From contig OY821749.1 of assembly GCA_963682055.1 (NCBI GenBank), positions 28,465,631 through 28,529,630 on the forward strand: DNA of 64,000 nt, given 5' to 3'. This DNA comes from Primula veris (taxonomy: Eukaryota; Streptophyta; Magnoliopsida; Ericales; Primulaceae). Each line of letters begins with the position of its first letter. Position 1 is the stretch's first letter. The position numbers and the translations under genes are program-made. Below the pieces are notes generated by a model. The model ran no database searches. It was not told the DNA's origin and saw nothing but the letters and a program-made list of their open reading frames with translations. This document shows positions 46,894 to 58,826 of this stretch, one piece after another.

Positions 46894-49128
46894 CTAATGA
46901 CATTTGCATTGAGCGTTGCCGATTCCAAATAGGTGGTACCATTTGTTGGTATGCCTCCCACCTTTGTCGATCAACGGCACTTCATTCTTGATAGTGGAGT
47001 CGATCTTCTTGACTTCCACGGTTTTTGCCGGTGTTGCCAACCACTTGTTGATTTTCTCCTTTTGAATGGAGATACCTACAACACAAGATTTGCCATTTGG
47101 TACCCAATTTCTTTTGGGTCCGACATTGTTAGTGGCTCGGGTCTTTACTACCCATTTCAAATCGCTTCTACTAACATGAAAGCGATTTGGGCATTTAGAA
47201 GAATTATGCTCACTTCTACTACAATGCATGCAATGCCTAGATTTTTTAGTATAACGAGAGTTATACGAAATTCTAGAAAGGGTTTTCGGAGTATCCAATT
47301 TCGTTTGAAAGCCTAAACCTTTCCTATCATTAAAAGATTTTCGAAAAATCTTGGAAGCACTCCCTTTAGTAAAAGCAACCTCTTGTTTAGGCGGAGTAGG
47401 AGTTTTAGAAAAATTAGAGGCTTTAACGAAGCGGGTTTTGTTAGAAGTAGAACCAATGCAATCAAAACCTAAACCGCTCTTATCATTTACATCTTTTTGA
47501 CAACTCAAAATGTTATCTAAAATGGTTTTACCTTTAGAAAACTTTGAAATTGTTAAATTAAGTTTTTCAATGGAAATGACAAGATCGTTGTTTTTAGCTT
47601 TCAACGATTCATTCTCGGTTTCTAAAACCTTGACCTTGTCATTTAAGTTAAAAGCATGAGAACTTAAAACCTTGTTTTTGCTTTTAACTTTATCGAAAGC
47701 ATCCTTTAACTCTTCAAAATTTTCTAATAAATCACAATCTAAAGAAGATGGTTTTGAAAGAGTTTTAGCAAGTTTAGACATCTCATTTTTAAGAAAATTG
47801 ATCTCGGTTTGTAAAGACTTGTTTTGAATGACGAGATCATTGTTATTGTCTTTCAAGTCTTCCTTTTCGTCATCTATATCAAGTAAAGAGAAAGACGATG
47901 TAGGAATAGACTCTTTTTCATTTATATCTCTTTTTAAGGATCTTATTTCTTCATTGAGAGAAGAATTTATCCTTTTAAGAGATTTGACCTTCTCTACAAG
48001 CTTAGGAACTTTTTCGGAATAGATTCCACACATATGCATTAATTCATCATGAGATAAAGCTTTTACCTCATCGTTGTCACTTTCGCTTGAGTGGTCACTT
48101 TCGGTTGAAGACGATTGGTTAGGCTCATTGTTGTCTTCCATGGCCATATAGCAACCAAGGTGAGCGACTTCATCTTGGTCGGAGCTATCGCTAGAGCTTG
48201 AAGTGGATATTTTCTTCTTGCCTTTGCTCTTGCGATTCATGACGCAATCTCTCGCCATGTGTCCTTCCTTGCCACATGTATAGCAAACAAAATCGTTAGA
48301 ATAAATTGAATTATTTGACGATTTACCTTTATGTTTGCATTGGCCTTTAAGCTTGAGTATTTCCTTGACGATTCGAATGATTTGCATTGAATTTTCGTCG
48401 TCATTGGATAGCTCATCACTTTCGTCACAAGTCGTTCCTTTGAAAGCTATCTCCCTCCTTTTTGAGATTGGCTTGTGACTATTGAGGGTGATCTCGTGAG
48501 TAATGAGTGAACCCGTCAATGCATCAAGAGTGTAGGTGTTCATGTCGTGCGCCTCTTGAATTGCGGTGACCTTTGGTTCCCATTCTTTCGGTAAGCTCCG
48601 AATCACCTTTGAGACCATTTCCTTAGAAGACAAACACTTACCAAGAGATGTTAATCCATTAGTAATAGTTGTAAACCTAGCAAGCATATCGGAAATGGTT
48701 TCACCCTCGCTCATTTTAAAAAGCTCGTAGTCATGAACTAATAGTTGGAGTTTGCAATCCTTAACTTGGTTAGTCCCTTCATGCATTACTACTAGCTTAT
48801 CCCACATACCCTTAGCGGTTTTACAAGCGGAAATTTTGTTGTACTCGTTAGGAGAAACGGCACAAACAATAGTGTACATCGCTTTGGCGTTAGTAGAGTA
48901 GGCTTCTAGTTGAGCGTTATCTAGGTCCTCTACGGGGATTGGGTTCTCGCTATTTTCGGATTTAGGAGCGGAATATCCTACTTTAATAATCTTCCAAAGA
49001 TTGACATTGTAGCTTTGTAGGAACATGCTCATCCTATCTTTCCAATAACTATAGTTTATCCCATCAAAATAAGGTGGAGTATTGGGGGATAAAGCTATGC
49101 CGGATGCGAAATTGTATAAGTTAGCCAT
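46894..49128 (-). CDS. Retrotransposon Gag polyprotein (UBN2-type, zinc knuckle)
   Basis: An uninterrupted 744-codon frame starts 62 bases downstream of the 5' LTR. Residues about 15-215 form a Copia-type Gag core: PPYFDGINYSYWKDRM near the start, then AKGMWDKLVVMHEGTNQVK and GLTSLGKCLSSKEMVSKVI. A canonical CCHC knuckle CYTCGKEGHMARDC lies near 280-300. A long Lys/Glu/Ser/Asn-rich region follows (about 310-560) with heptad-like Leu spacing, probably coiled coil. A second, less regular knuckle CMHCSRSEHNSSKC is near 650. The frame stops shortly after NWVPNGK, where autonomous elements continue into the protease. Gag should package the element RNA in cytoplasmic particles. No stop or frameshift, so it could be functional. 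Confidence 0.93.
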   Translation of the reverse strand: MANLYNFASGIALSPNTPPYFDGINYSYWKDRMSMFLQSYNVNLWKIIKVGYSAPKSENSENPIPVEDLDNAQLEAYSTNAKAMYTIVCAVSPNEYNKISACKTAKGMWDKLVVMHEGTNQVKDCKLQLLVHDYELFKMSEGETISDMLARFTTITNGLTSLGKCLSSKEMVSKVIRSLPKEWEPKVTAIQEAHDMNTYTLDALTGSLITHEITLNSHKPISKRREIAFKGTTCDESDELSNDDENSMQIIRIVKEILKLKGQCKHKGKSSNNSIYSNDFVCYTCGKEGHMARDCVMNRKSKGKKKISTSSSSDSSDQDEVAHLGCYMAMEDNNEPNQSSSTESDHSSESDNDEVKALSHDELMHMCGIYSEKVPKLVEKVKSLKRINSSLNEEIRSLKRDINEKESIPTSSFSLLDIDDEKEDLKDNNNDLVIQNKSLQTEINFLKNEMSKLAKTLSKPSSLDCDLLENFEELKDAFDKVKSKNKVLSSHAFNLNDKVKVLETENESLKAKNNDLVISIEKLNLTISKFSKGKTILDNILSCQKDVNDKSGLGFDCIGSTSNKTRFVKASNFSKTPTPPKQEVAFTKGSASKIFRKSFNDRKGLGFQTKLDTPKTLSRISYNSRYTKKSRHCMHCSRSEHNSSKCPNRFHVSRSDLKWVVKTRATNNVGPKRNWVPNGKSCVVGISIQKEKINKWLATPAKTVEVKKIDSTIKNEVPLIDKGGRHTNKWYHLFGIGNAQCKCH

Positions 49129-49176
49129 CGGGATCTTAACTCTTAAATCGTTAGATTTCTATAATCAAGAGCCTCG

Positions 49177-49188
49177 GCTCTGATACCA
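49177..49188 (-). other. Primer-binding site for initiator tRNA-Met
   Basis: TGGTATCAGAGC on the minus strand, two bases after the 5' LTR end, complementary to the CCA end of plant initiator tRNA-Met. Confidence 0.95.
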
Positions 49189-49190
49189 AT

Positions 49191-50450
49191 TGTTGGCCCC
49201 GGTGCGGCTAATCCTTAGAGGGGGGGTGAATAAGGATTTGGCGATTTTCGCCTAATTAAAATTCTAAGCAACTAACCACCCAACTTATGCAATTCTAAGG
49301 TTAAGCGTTTTAACAAGAGTTAATAAATTGCTAAAAAAAAAAACTAAACGCAAGCAATAAATATGCAAGAATATAAGTTGCGGAAAGTAAAAGCAAGGGA
49401 AGAAAATGACACCGTGATTTATAGAGGTTCGGCAAACGCGCCTACGTCCTCTTCTCGGTACTACCGAGTATTTCACTAAAATGTTTCTTCCGGATTTTAC
49501 AAACCCTATCGAGCTCAATTGACCGATTGGCTCACCCTCTACCCGAGGTTCCTACTCTTGATACAAGTGCAAGAGAACACGACTACGAGTCTACGACTCC
49601 CCCTCAATTTATGAGTACCCGAATGAAAAACTTAGAGCTTTTAAGCTTCACTTGCTTACAAAGCCTCTACCCGTTCACTCGCTCACAATTGAGTTTATAA
49701 AACACTCGATACAAATTTTGTTACAAAAATGTAACTACACTCACTATTCTAATTGCTTCTTAAAAAGCTAATTGGTGAGTTGTTGATGATGATCGAGCTT
49801 GAATCTCTTTCTCGTTGATTTCCTTCTTTCTCGAATATATTCACCAAAATGGTGATTTTTAGGGTTTTTATGAGAGAGGTTGAAGGATGATGTTATGTAT
49901 GATAATTGGTGATTTGGGAGAGAGATTGGGTTGGTTTATATAGACCAAAAGTCTGTTTTTCTGTATTGTGACCGTTGGAAGTGGTTGAGGCTATTTTTCA
50001 GTGGTTTAAGCTATTTTCCAGAATAAGCTGAAAAGCTGTTTTCGAATTCTGTAGAAAACGATCGGTCGTTTTCTACAGTCGATCGGTCGTTTCCAGAAAA
50101 ACGATCGGTCGTTTTTCAGAAACGATCGGTCGTTTTTACAGCGTACTCTCTGGAAGAAATTGGTACAAAAACGATCGGTCGTTTTTGTCCAGTTGATCGG
50201 TCGTCTGTAATTCTGGCAGTTTTTCGGTCTTCTCGCTATTCTTCGAATGCTTGTATCTTCTACGTTTTAGCTCCGAATTTGGTTCCGCTTGAACCGTTGG
50301 CTTCGTTTTCGAATGCTCTTTCTTTTTAAAGACCTGAAATATACATTTACTCTTTTTGGAAAAGATCAAGCATTATTTCATTGAAATATAAAATCATTAA
50401 TTCATAATCATACTTATAATCAAAATCAATTATTGAACCCATGTTCAACA
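49191..50450 (-). repeat. 5' LTR of the Gag-only element
   Basis: 1,260 bp. On the element strand it begins TGTTGAACATGGG and ends CGGGGCCAACA. A TATA box lies at 49935-49944. Upstream of it (50057-50206) are six copies of a GATCGGTCG-centred motif. This copy should contain the active promoter. Confidence 0.95.
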
Positions 50451-50455
50451 GCTTT

Positions 50456-52924
50456 AAACACTAAACACGTCTTTAAACTATACTTACACAATTAATTACA
50501 CCTACATAGCAGTTCATTAATTTCAAGACCATAACTGTACATTCAGAGGAGTTGTGAAGTATTTACTGCACTAAATAATAGCTTCCCCACAAGATGTGTT
50601 ACAAAAAAAGCAGTAAAAATACAGTAATGTTATAGAGTTATAAGACAGTCTTTTATGTAATTTTTAAAATTATTTTAACAACCAACCAAAACAAAAATAA
50701 AACTCCAAATATAATATTTATTGAACCCTAATTGAGACTATCATAAAATTAAATATTAATTAAAAATATTTAAAATTTTAATAATTTTAATATATTTTAT
50801 TTGACGATTCAACAAAATAAAAACTCAATGCGAATATTATAGAAGGTTATTTGAGACTACCATAAACTTAAATATTAATTAAAAATATTAAATATATGGA
50901 CGAATATGAGACTATTAAATTTCGGGGTAAATATGAAATTCTAAATTTACATTAAGGACTGGTGTGTTGATAGTCTGATTAAGTCTATCTGGCTCATTAA
51001 TATTATTGGTAAACATAATAATAAGCGGACATAAAAGAATTAAAATTAGGTAGGTAATATATTTTTAATAGAAACAAAACAATTAAAAGAAATATCCATT
51101 GGAAAATAAATATAGTGAAACAATAGCAAATATCAGATCAAGGGAGTGTTGAACTTCGCTAAACCGCCACTAAAAATCAGTGCCTACGGCTTGGCGGCCT
51201 TCATTCAACCTGCAGATCGATCTATGAAAGCTTTTCATCTAACGAAACAGCTCGCATAATAAGTTTTATATGAACTTGTGTATGTTTTACATGGCCACGC
51301 AGTTGTCTATCATGTTAAAAAAACTAGGAATTTATAATTAAAGTCAGTATATTAATTTAGTTACCAATTTGGTTGCTAGAAGTTTTAGATTCATAGTATT
51401 AATTGTCGCCGATTGTCGCCGTCTAATATATATATGTGATATTTCATTGTGTATACATATGGCCCATATGGATAACATATTTAAATCTTTAATACTTCGT
51501 TTTTTTGAGTACGTGTTTAATTAGCAGCATATATATACATAACCAATCATTTCAACAACCAAAAAGCAATAATATAATTTTTATGAAACTGTTGTTTGCA
51601 ACAACACTGTAGCTGTAAACCATAAAAAAAGCTATACATGAAAGTTGCTTAATTTACAAGGCACACTTTATGTTAGTGGTATTGATTCAAATTTGCACAG
51701 TAAATATGGAGTACCTAGTAAACACGTTTTCCAGATATTTTTCCTATCAAGCAGTGATAATTGACATAACACGGTAAATTTTGTCACTATTTTCGTGTGC
51801 CGTCCGAAACTTTTTGGTGGTTTATTTGAAGTTAAAAAGTTCAACATTACTTTGTTAATTCTCGTTTGCTGAAATACAAGCATTAATAGAAGTGAGACTA
51901 CTGTTTGTTCTAAGAAATGTCTTCATTCTATATGTTGAAGACTTGAAGCACTGGATTTGTCAATTCAGTACATTTGAAACCTAAAACAAATCTTTCGAAA
52001 ATATGACAAAAACAAGATAAAACAATGAATGTGGATGATTTTCCGGTCCATACATAGGTTTATGAAACTATCCGAATATCTTTACAAATCCGGTATATGT
52101 TGTATTAAGGAGAATAAAGACAACCATTTTATGTTAAAACGCGCAGAGTAATATATATATACATAGTCCATAATTTTGTCATTTTATCCATACCATTATT
52201 TAAATTTTCAACTTTTTAAATGTAGTCTTGTAATTAACTCCTTCTAGCTTTAAAATAGTACTGCCCATAATCAGAATCCAAAAAAAATAAATGATCTCCT
52301 ATGTATGATCAAGTTCAGTGAAGAAAGTACATATTCACAAAAACGGCTAAAAGTCTGGAGATGATTCCATTTAATGCAGCTCCTAGCAAAATTTAGGACC
52401 AAACTCCAAAAATGGATACACTTGGAAATGTAGCAAAGAGTATAACTGTCGAATCGTGTCTACAATGTGTTAACCTTTATTACCGGTGTTCGAGAACTCG
52501 AGTCTATGAATATACGATCCTTGTACATGTGATAGGTAGTATAAGAAAATATGAGAAAACCAACGATATATTTAACTATTCTTAAATTATCAATAGATAG
52601 ACAAGGTAAAATTTAACAAAAATAATTCAACATTCAATGTTGCATGCTATATTGTTTTATAGTGTTGCTAAAACTAGCAACAAGTATTATAGTAAGGCGC
52701 GTTTTATGATATAGGAAAACACGCAAAATCAAAGGAGTGTGTAATTGAAAAAATAAAGCTAGATTTCATTTCATGCTTCAACGAACTCATGTGCTTTTAA
52801 TGGAGCTCTCTACAAAAAAAACTCTCTAATCTCGTTTATCCAACTAACATAATTCCTAACAGTGAGATCTTAGAACTGCTTTGGACATGCCAACTATTCA
52901 TCCTTCATGCAGATTTGACATGCA
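50456..52924. other. Intergenic, no gene seen
   Basis: AT-rich DNA with only short unrelated open frames. No repeats with clear termini were recognised. Confidence 0.4.
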
Positions 52925-53124
52925 CACTACAAAATAATTTTTAATTTAATAAGAGTCAAAATCTGTCACAAGTCTGTCACTAATTTAAAAAGCTGTCATA
53001 AATCTGTCACAAATTGACTAAACTGTCACAAAACCGTCACAAAAACCGTCACTAATAAAATCATAATAAAAAATACCGTAACTAATCCCGTCGCTATTCG
53101 GGTATTTTTTTTTTTTTTTTAGTG
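52925..53124. mobile_element. Miniature CACTA-like element
   Basis: A 200-bp segment begins CACTACAAAATAATTTTT and ends with a T-run followed by TAGTG, matching CACTA-type termini. At least six CTGTCAC/CCGTCAC subterminal motifs are crowded in it. The 3-bp flanks are GCA and ACA, so a perfect 3-bp target duplication is not present. Confidence 0.45.
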
Positions 53125-53818
53125 ACATATGGCTAGACTTGATGACAAAAATGTCATTTTAGCAAATTTTAAAATGAAATTTGTATCGAAATACCAATAG
53201 AGTAGGTTTTCATGGCACACTTGCAATAGCATTAAATTCAAACCAAATTTTATGTGAGGAGAAGGTGGAAACAACACGCTTGATGTTTTAAAAAATGGAC
53301 CACAAATTAAAACTATTCTGGTAATGGCATGGTCATAAAAGTGTATTAATATTGGCAATGATTTCTTAAAGAAAAGCATACACGTATATGAATAATGTCA
53401 CTTGGGGGTGGTTGTATGCAATGACTAATGTCACTTTCTTTTTTGGATATGAATAAGCCATCTTTCTAAACTGTGGGTGAGAATCAACCATGTCGAAAAA
53501 ATATTTTCTTAATACGCAAATTGCACCCTTTCTATATACCGTGGGTTAGTAGGAGCCATGCAATTAAATATGCTAATATTTGTACGCTGTTTCTTCTTCA
53601 AAACTAGTCAACAAATTTTTTATAGTGTAACATTAATTTTGAGGTATTTGGGGCGTAATAGCTCATGCAACTATATATTGAAATAATTTACTAGTGATTT
53701 TGCCACCTCATTTATCACATAGGAGAGAAAAAAAAACTTAACTTTATATGTTTTGAAAAATAAAAAAAGTTGACCAAAACATATATAATAATTTAATAAT
53801 TTTTTACAAAATTAAATG
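53125..53818. other. Intergenic, no gene seen
   Basis: AT-rich sequence between the CACTA-like element and the decayed Copia element. No supported feature. Confidence 0.4.
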
Positions 53819-53823
53819 ACTTT

Positions 53824-54037
53824 TGTTGTGAGTCTTATTAGCTCAGTATATATATTATATAGGAGACAGAGAGAGAATATAGAGAGAGGGAACAGTAGGT
53901 CTTTATTCATCAGAATGTATCAATACAAGTAGACCATAACCTTCTTTATATACTAGAGGTTAGGGTTATACAAGCTAGAAAACTCAACTTAGGCCCACTA
54001 TGAGTAATGCCCAATAGTCCAATAATAACCTACAACA
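53824..54037 (-). repeat. 3' LTR of the decayed Copia element
   Basis: 214 bp. It differs from the other LTR by about six substitutions and one 8-bp indel (extra GTAGGTCT-like bases near 53893). Confidence 0.9.
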
Positions 54038-54104
54038 CTCCCCCTTTGGACGTCTTGAATTCTTCGTCTTCATGCAGTCGATCTGAGTCGAGTTCATTCG
54101 CAGT

Positions 54105-54790
54105 GCTAAACACATAAAAACCTTAGGGCCGAAAAACCCAGTGTGGGACAAAACCGATACCTAGGAGAAACTGTATAGCCGAATGATATAGGCCGAAATA
54201 TCATGTAAGTAATTAACCACAAAACAGTGTGCCTCATCAAAACCTTGACAGAGCAAACCCAATGGGAAAATCTCTGATCGAAGGAAAAAGAGTGCAACCG
54301 TGGTAGTAGTAGGGGATCAACCACAAAACAGGTGCCTCATCAAAACCTTGTTAGAGTAAACCCAGTGAGAAAAACCTCTAGTCGAAGGACAAAAGAGTAC
54401 ACAGTGGTAAGAAGTATACAACAGGATACTCCCCCTAATTTCGGCAATCTTAAGTGAGGTATGATGGGAACGTGTCTCGTTAAAAACCTTGCCAAGGAAA
54501 ATCCAGTGGGAAAAAACATTGGTCTAAGGACAAAAAGAGTACACGAGCATGCGACTGGATGCTCCCCCTCACTTGCACACGACATGGTGCGAAAATTTCA
54601 ACTAAGTAGTAATTAGTGCAATAAGCATTCACCTGGATACTCCCACTCACTTGCACACGATTGGGTGCAAAGATTTCATATTCCAAGAAAGAGTACGAGC
54701 ATTCGACTGGATGCCCCATTTACTTGTACACGACTGTATGTAAGAAAATATAACGTGAAATAAAACGAGCATTCGACAGGATGCTCTTAA
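54105..54790 (-). repeat. Degenerate internal repeats in the element's 3' noncoding region
   Basis: A unit containing AAACCTTG, AAACCCAGTGGGAAAA, GGTCGAAGGAC and AAAGAGTACAC recurs at about 54240, 54345 and 54483. A second unit, GCATTCGACTGGATGCTCCC with CTCACTTGCACACGA, recurs at about 54548, 54624, 54695 and 54766. Such repeats follow pol in Ale-like plant Copia elements. No coding function. Confidence 0.65.
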
Positions 54791-54829
54791 ACTTCATATG
54801 TGAAGATTTATTTCGGCAAGAAATGCTAA

Positions 54830-55110
54830 ATAGCATAATCTAGTTATGTCGCTCTTGATCGATAACAACAAGTTGTCCTCAAATAAGATAAATGTTTTAT
54901 CTGGATCGTGAGACAGAACATATGTAATTCAAATATGGCTAATACGAGCTCGAAGCCATATACACTCTCTAGTCGTCTCATAGAGCACGAGTAGATCAGA
55001 ATGATTCGTTTGGAGTCATTACAAGACTTCCAAGATATTGCCTTATTCCTAATGGTAAAGACATACCATGTTAGAAATATCCCTTATGCGGGTCTGATAA
55101 GTAACCGGCA
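54830..55110 (-). pseudogene. Copia RNase H relic
   Basis: Minus-strand frames retain GYLSDPHK (55081-55106), NHSDLLVLYETTRECIWLR and FILFEDN, the order found in the Copia RNase H domain, interrupted by at least two in-frame stops and diverging after FEDN. Confidence 0.75.
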
Positions 55111-56399
55111 TCGGTATAACCGAAAAAGGGTTGCGTTAATTCGAGTACCGAAGGGGGCAGATACACTCGATGACGCAAAATGGGATAAGACAAGCCCTCG
55201 TCCACAATTACCTTAAGGTAATGGGAAAATGTCTTTTATGCCATTTCGATGGCAGCGTGTTAGGGCGATGCTGTGTCGAGCTATACCATTCACAGCAAAC
55301 GAGATGTTCGTCCTAGCACATTAGACCAAGTATAATAATGCGCTTATTGTACTTAGATATGAACATCATGGTTCAATACCTCTTCATCGTCACATCAGGG
55401 ACGGACTGGGTCTATATCAATGTCTAGTGATCGAACGATCATGGGAGAATCTGACGACTTAGCGTCATGATGACTACAACGTCATAACACCTTCTGGGTG
55501 TAGTCTGAATCATGGACTTAGATTCAATCTTTAGGGGACTCGATCATCAGGCCGAGTCACTACCGTGTCTTCCCAAGATCCTTCATCTCGAAGGCAAATC
55601 CAAAAATGGATCGCGTAATAAAACACGCAAGAGCATAATACTTGTTCAAGTATCCCATGCTAATCAAATACTCACTTAGGCGGGTATACCACATCCGCTC
55701 GGATTATATTAATCCATATAGTGAACATCTCATTAAATTGAGATCGTGTTCCGTGGTCAGGAACTACTTGATTCAAGCATTATGAAGTCAAACAGGTACT
55801 TTCATCCACATCTCTAGTCTAAATCCCCACAGAGATAAGATTGTGACCACAATCACATGCTACATAATCAGTTTTCCGGAAACTACTAAACTGATAAAGT
55901 AGAGGACTGTTATAATGTCCATTACGAAGAAATCAACCATCTCGTAATCAATTCCAAGGTGTGAGAGAAGACTTGCGCTACTAGGCGATCATTCTACAAT
56001 CTCATTATTCTCATCACTCTTCCTTACGAATAACCAAATAAACAAACTCGTTTAACATTGGTGGTGTTGGAGCTACAGGTCCGAACACACTTTCGTTAAG
56101 GAGTCTACTTGGATTGCAAGTTTCCATTAGTACAGTCTATTCTCCGTTGACTTCAGGCAACGGTACATGGTTCCCTGTCATAATTTGTTCATATTATCAG
56201 TCGTCACCAAATATATGAACAAGTAATCAATGACAGTCACGTTTCGCTTCAATATCGTCTAAGATATCATGATCGACAGATATTTCAAGATTCTTAGGAT
56301 GAGGAGGAAATCACACATCACCTTGATCCTTTATAATCTCGTGCGACAAACGAGTTTCAGTTCACCACCTCTGGGGCTGAACGAATTAAGAACCGGTCA

Positions 56400-56595
56400 A
56401 CTTCCTCATATCTTGGTAAGGACGACAGACTGACGGCCGACGGCAGCGTCCTTTACTTGGCGGGTTCGGCCAAAGCAACGTGTTACGACAGGAACACGGC
56501 GTCCGACAGGGACGTCTATCCTTGCAAGCATTTTGCAGTAGGTATAAATGATCTCGTGACATCTCATAAAGTCATTAAATGCGTCTGGCATTTAG
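56400..56595 (-). pseudogene. Copia pol relic between integrase and reverse transcriptase
   Basis: A short minus-strand frame contains ARIDVPVG followed, after a likely frameshift, by a basic Arg/Lys-rich stretch. This resembles the RIDVP and lysine-rich linker seen in Copia polyproteins. Weak but consistent with position in the element. Confidence 0.35.
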
Positions 56596-58523
56596 TTAGA
56601 CTTGAGGGAGTCTATGCACTTACTTATCACTAAGTGCAGTTTTGGGGATCAAGCTAAGACTGAGTGGGTTATGCCACGTTACTTCATGTCGTTCCTTATC
56701 AACGGTAACGTACAAATCTCCCCCTAACGACGGGGATAACAGCCTTAACGATGTTACTTTCGCATATCATGCGGTAAAGAGATCGCTTGCCAAGGTTACT
56801 CTATCAAATGATAGGCAGGGGATTCATAATCGACTTATGTCCCCTTCAGAGGTCCATATTTTGAACGCTGTAGCGGCTCAATCAAAATATTAATTAATCA
56901 CTCTAAACACGCGTTAACATGAGACTTCTGGCTCATAACCAATAACCAGCTGGTACGCATATGGTGTTTGAGTGTCTATGGGCCTCATGACGGACTAATG
57001 CAGCAAAATAGCATAATTCCACACGGAAATATAAATCTTGGTGCGCAAGACCAAGAAATGCGTGCAATCATTTGCAGTAGCATTATCAAAATTTCCGTGA
57101 GTCCATTTGGGTCTGAACATAATCGACAGGATGTTCAATTTCAATTTCCAAACTCAAGTAATTCAAATCGAAATTTCGATTTTTACTCTTCGGAATTATC
57201 AAGTCGACTAGACTTTTCAGGATAATCTGGATCATGAGCCATCAACTTAATGATAGGGCTAAAAGTTTGGGAAATGCTGCATTTCTGTGGACAACAATAA
57301 TCATGTGACCTATTGTCGATGCATCAACCATAACCATTTATATTTATGGTCCGTCTTATGGTTGGATAAGTCCACAATAACTCCTTCAATTCTTTACAAG
57401 AATTCTACGAGTCGATTTCGTGATCTTTACACATACTAGTCTTTCAAAGTGAGCATTAGTGGCATGGATTTCGGATTAATCACGAAATATATCCTCAAAG
57501 AGAATCCAAATGCGATGCGATTATAAATCAAGCATCGTCTTTTGACCCGGGAATATCTCATCCGGTCAATGCCACAATATCAAAATGCTCTTATCAATCG
57601 ACGACAGACGAATGATAGTACAGACAATCATGTCTTAGCATCTAAATCATTTATCATTTCGACGACAGGCGAAATGATAAGTTAACTTTAAATGCTTTAA
57701 AGAATGTGGTAGCAACCACTTGAAAGACATTTCAACTCCTCTAAAATACGTTTTTGGTCGTATTGAATGGAGGCTATGTAAAGAAATTTCAATTCTTTTA
57801 TGAGCTATTACCAGATAACGCTGGTTTTCTCGAATATTTTATAACTCAACAAGGTACGACATGACCTATAGGAGTATAACGCCTCATATTTGACAAATCA
57901 ATTTGGCTTTACCAAAGATTTCGATTTGGAACGACAGGTCCAGAATCGTTGTCACTGAGTACTCTTTTAGGCAAGTAGTTGGTGAAATTATGTGGTACAC
58001 TGTTACCCACTATTTCCAAAAAACCAACTACACCACAAGTATTGCCTAAAATTTCATAATTTAAAGTTTGGTCACATTTGTCAAAGAAATTTGCTCAAAA
58101 CACTTTAAATTATTTCGAGAAATTTAGTAAATAGGCAAACCATAATCCAAAAGTATGTCCAAATGGAAAAATCATAATCCAAATGGAAAACATAATCCAG
58201 ATGAGCGAAAAAATGGCTCAATGATTTATCAAAATCAATAAAGAAAGGTATTAAACTCATTTGAGCCACAAAATCAGGGGTCTCAAGAGTTTACTTTCAA
58301 TTAGCTTTAACCACATTAACATCGGTTTTTCCACCTTTATAATAGTTGTGAACTATTTAAGGAGTAACCATGCATGACCTTTGTCTTTATAGCATAGAGT
58401 TGGCTCCTTGAGCATCATCTCTTACTTTGTGACAACGGCCCATATTGTTCCTTTCAATTACTGTCTTGGAGCCACAGGTTTTCGATTTTGACGATTGTCT
58501 AAAATCTCGCTTGGCTAGGAGAT

Positions 58524-58826
58524 TCATCGGGATCGCGACAGTTCGGGACAAATAACACTTGTCTCGGTTCTCGATTCGTGGAAAAAAAAATATACACGAA
58601 GAGCATTAATATCAGGCAAACAATTCGCCATTGACCCAATAAGATTGAAACTACTCACCGGGGTAATTTTGTTATCCAATAACAGATGAGTGATAAAGGA
58701 ACATGGTGAATATAAATTCACGATACTGCTTATGGAATACAATTTCCAATCTAGTATTTTGGTGAAGGATTGCTCCAATATGTCAATTTCAGACATTTGT
58801 TCACCATAGACGTCATCACGTCTCAA
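58524..58826 (-). pseudogene. Copia gag relic
   Basis: The minus-strand frame reads MSEIDILEQSFTKIL and later INALRVYFFFHESRTETS. This parallels the Copia Gag order of a D-x-L-E-x-(T/S)-F block followed by a HESR-type segment. The interval between is scrambled by frameshifts. It lies where gag should be, toward the 5' LTR. Confidence 0.5.

Larger units (their letters stand above)
45356..50450 (-). mobile_element. Non-autonomous Copia-type LTR retrotransposon encoding Gag only (TR-GAG type)
   Basis: A complete 5,095-bp element is bounded by a perfect 5-bp target duplication GCTTT (45351-45355 and 50451-50455). Its two 1,260-bp LTRs start TGTTGAACATG and end GGGGCCAACA on the element strand and appear identical. 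The primer-binding site TGGTATCAGAGC (49177-49188, minus) matches the 3' end of initiator tRNA-Met. The polypurine tract AATGGGGGAGAT adjoins the 3' LTR at 46616-46627. Between them is a single open reading frame for Gag; protease, integrase, reverse transcriptase and RNase H are absent. It must be copied in trans by an autonomous relative. Intact structure and near-identical LTRs indicate very recent insertion. Confidence 0.95.

Noticed and set aside
46933..47316. Plus-strand open frame in the Gag-only element
   Set aside because: Lies antisense to Gag; no independent domain.
55001..55216. Plus-strand open frame in the decayed Copia element
   Set aside because: Antisense to the RNase H relic.
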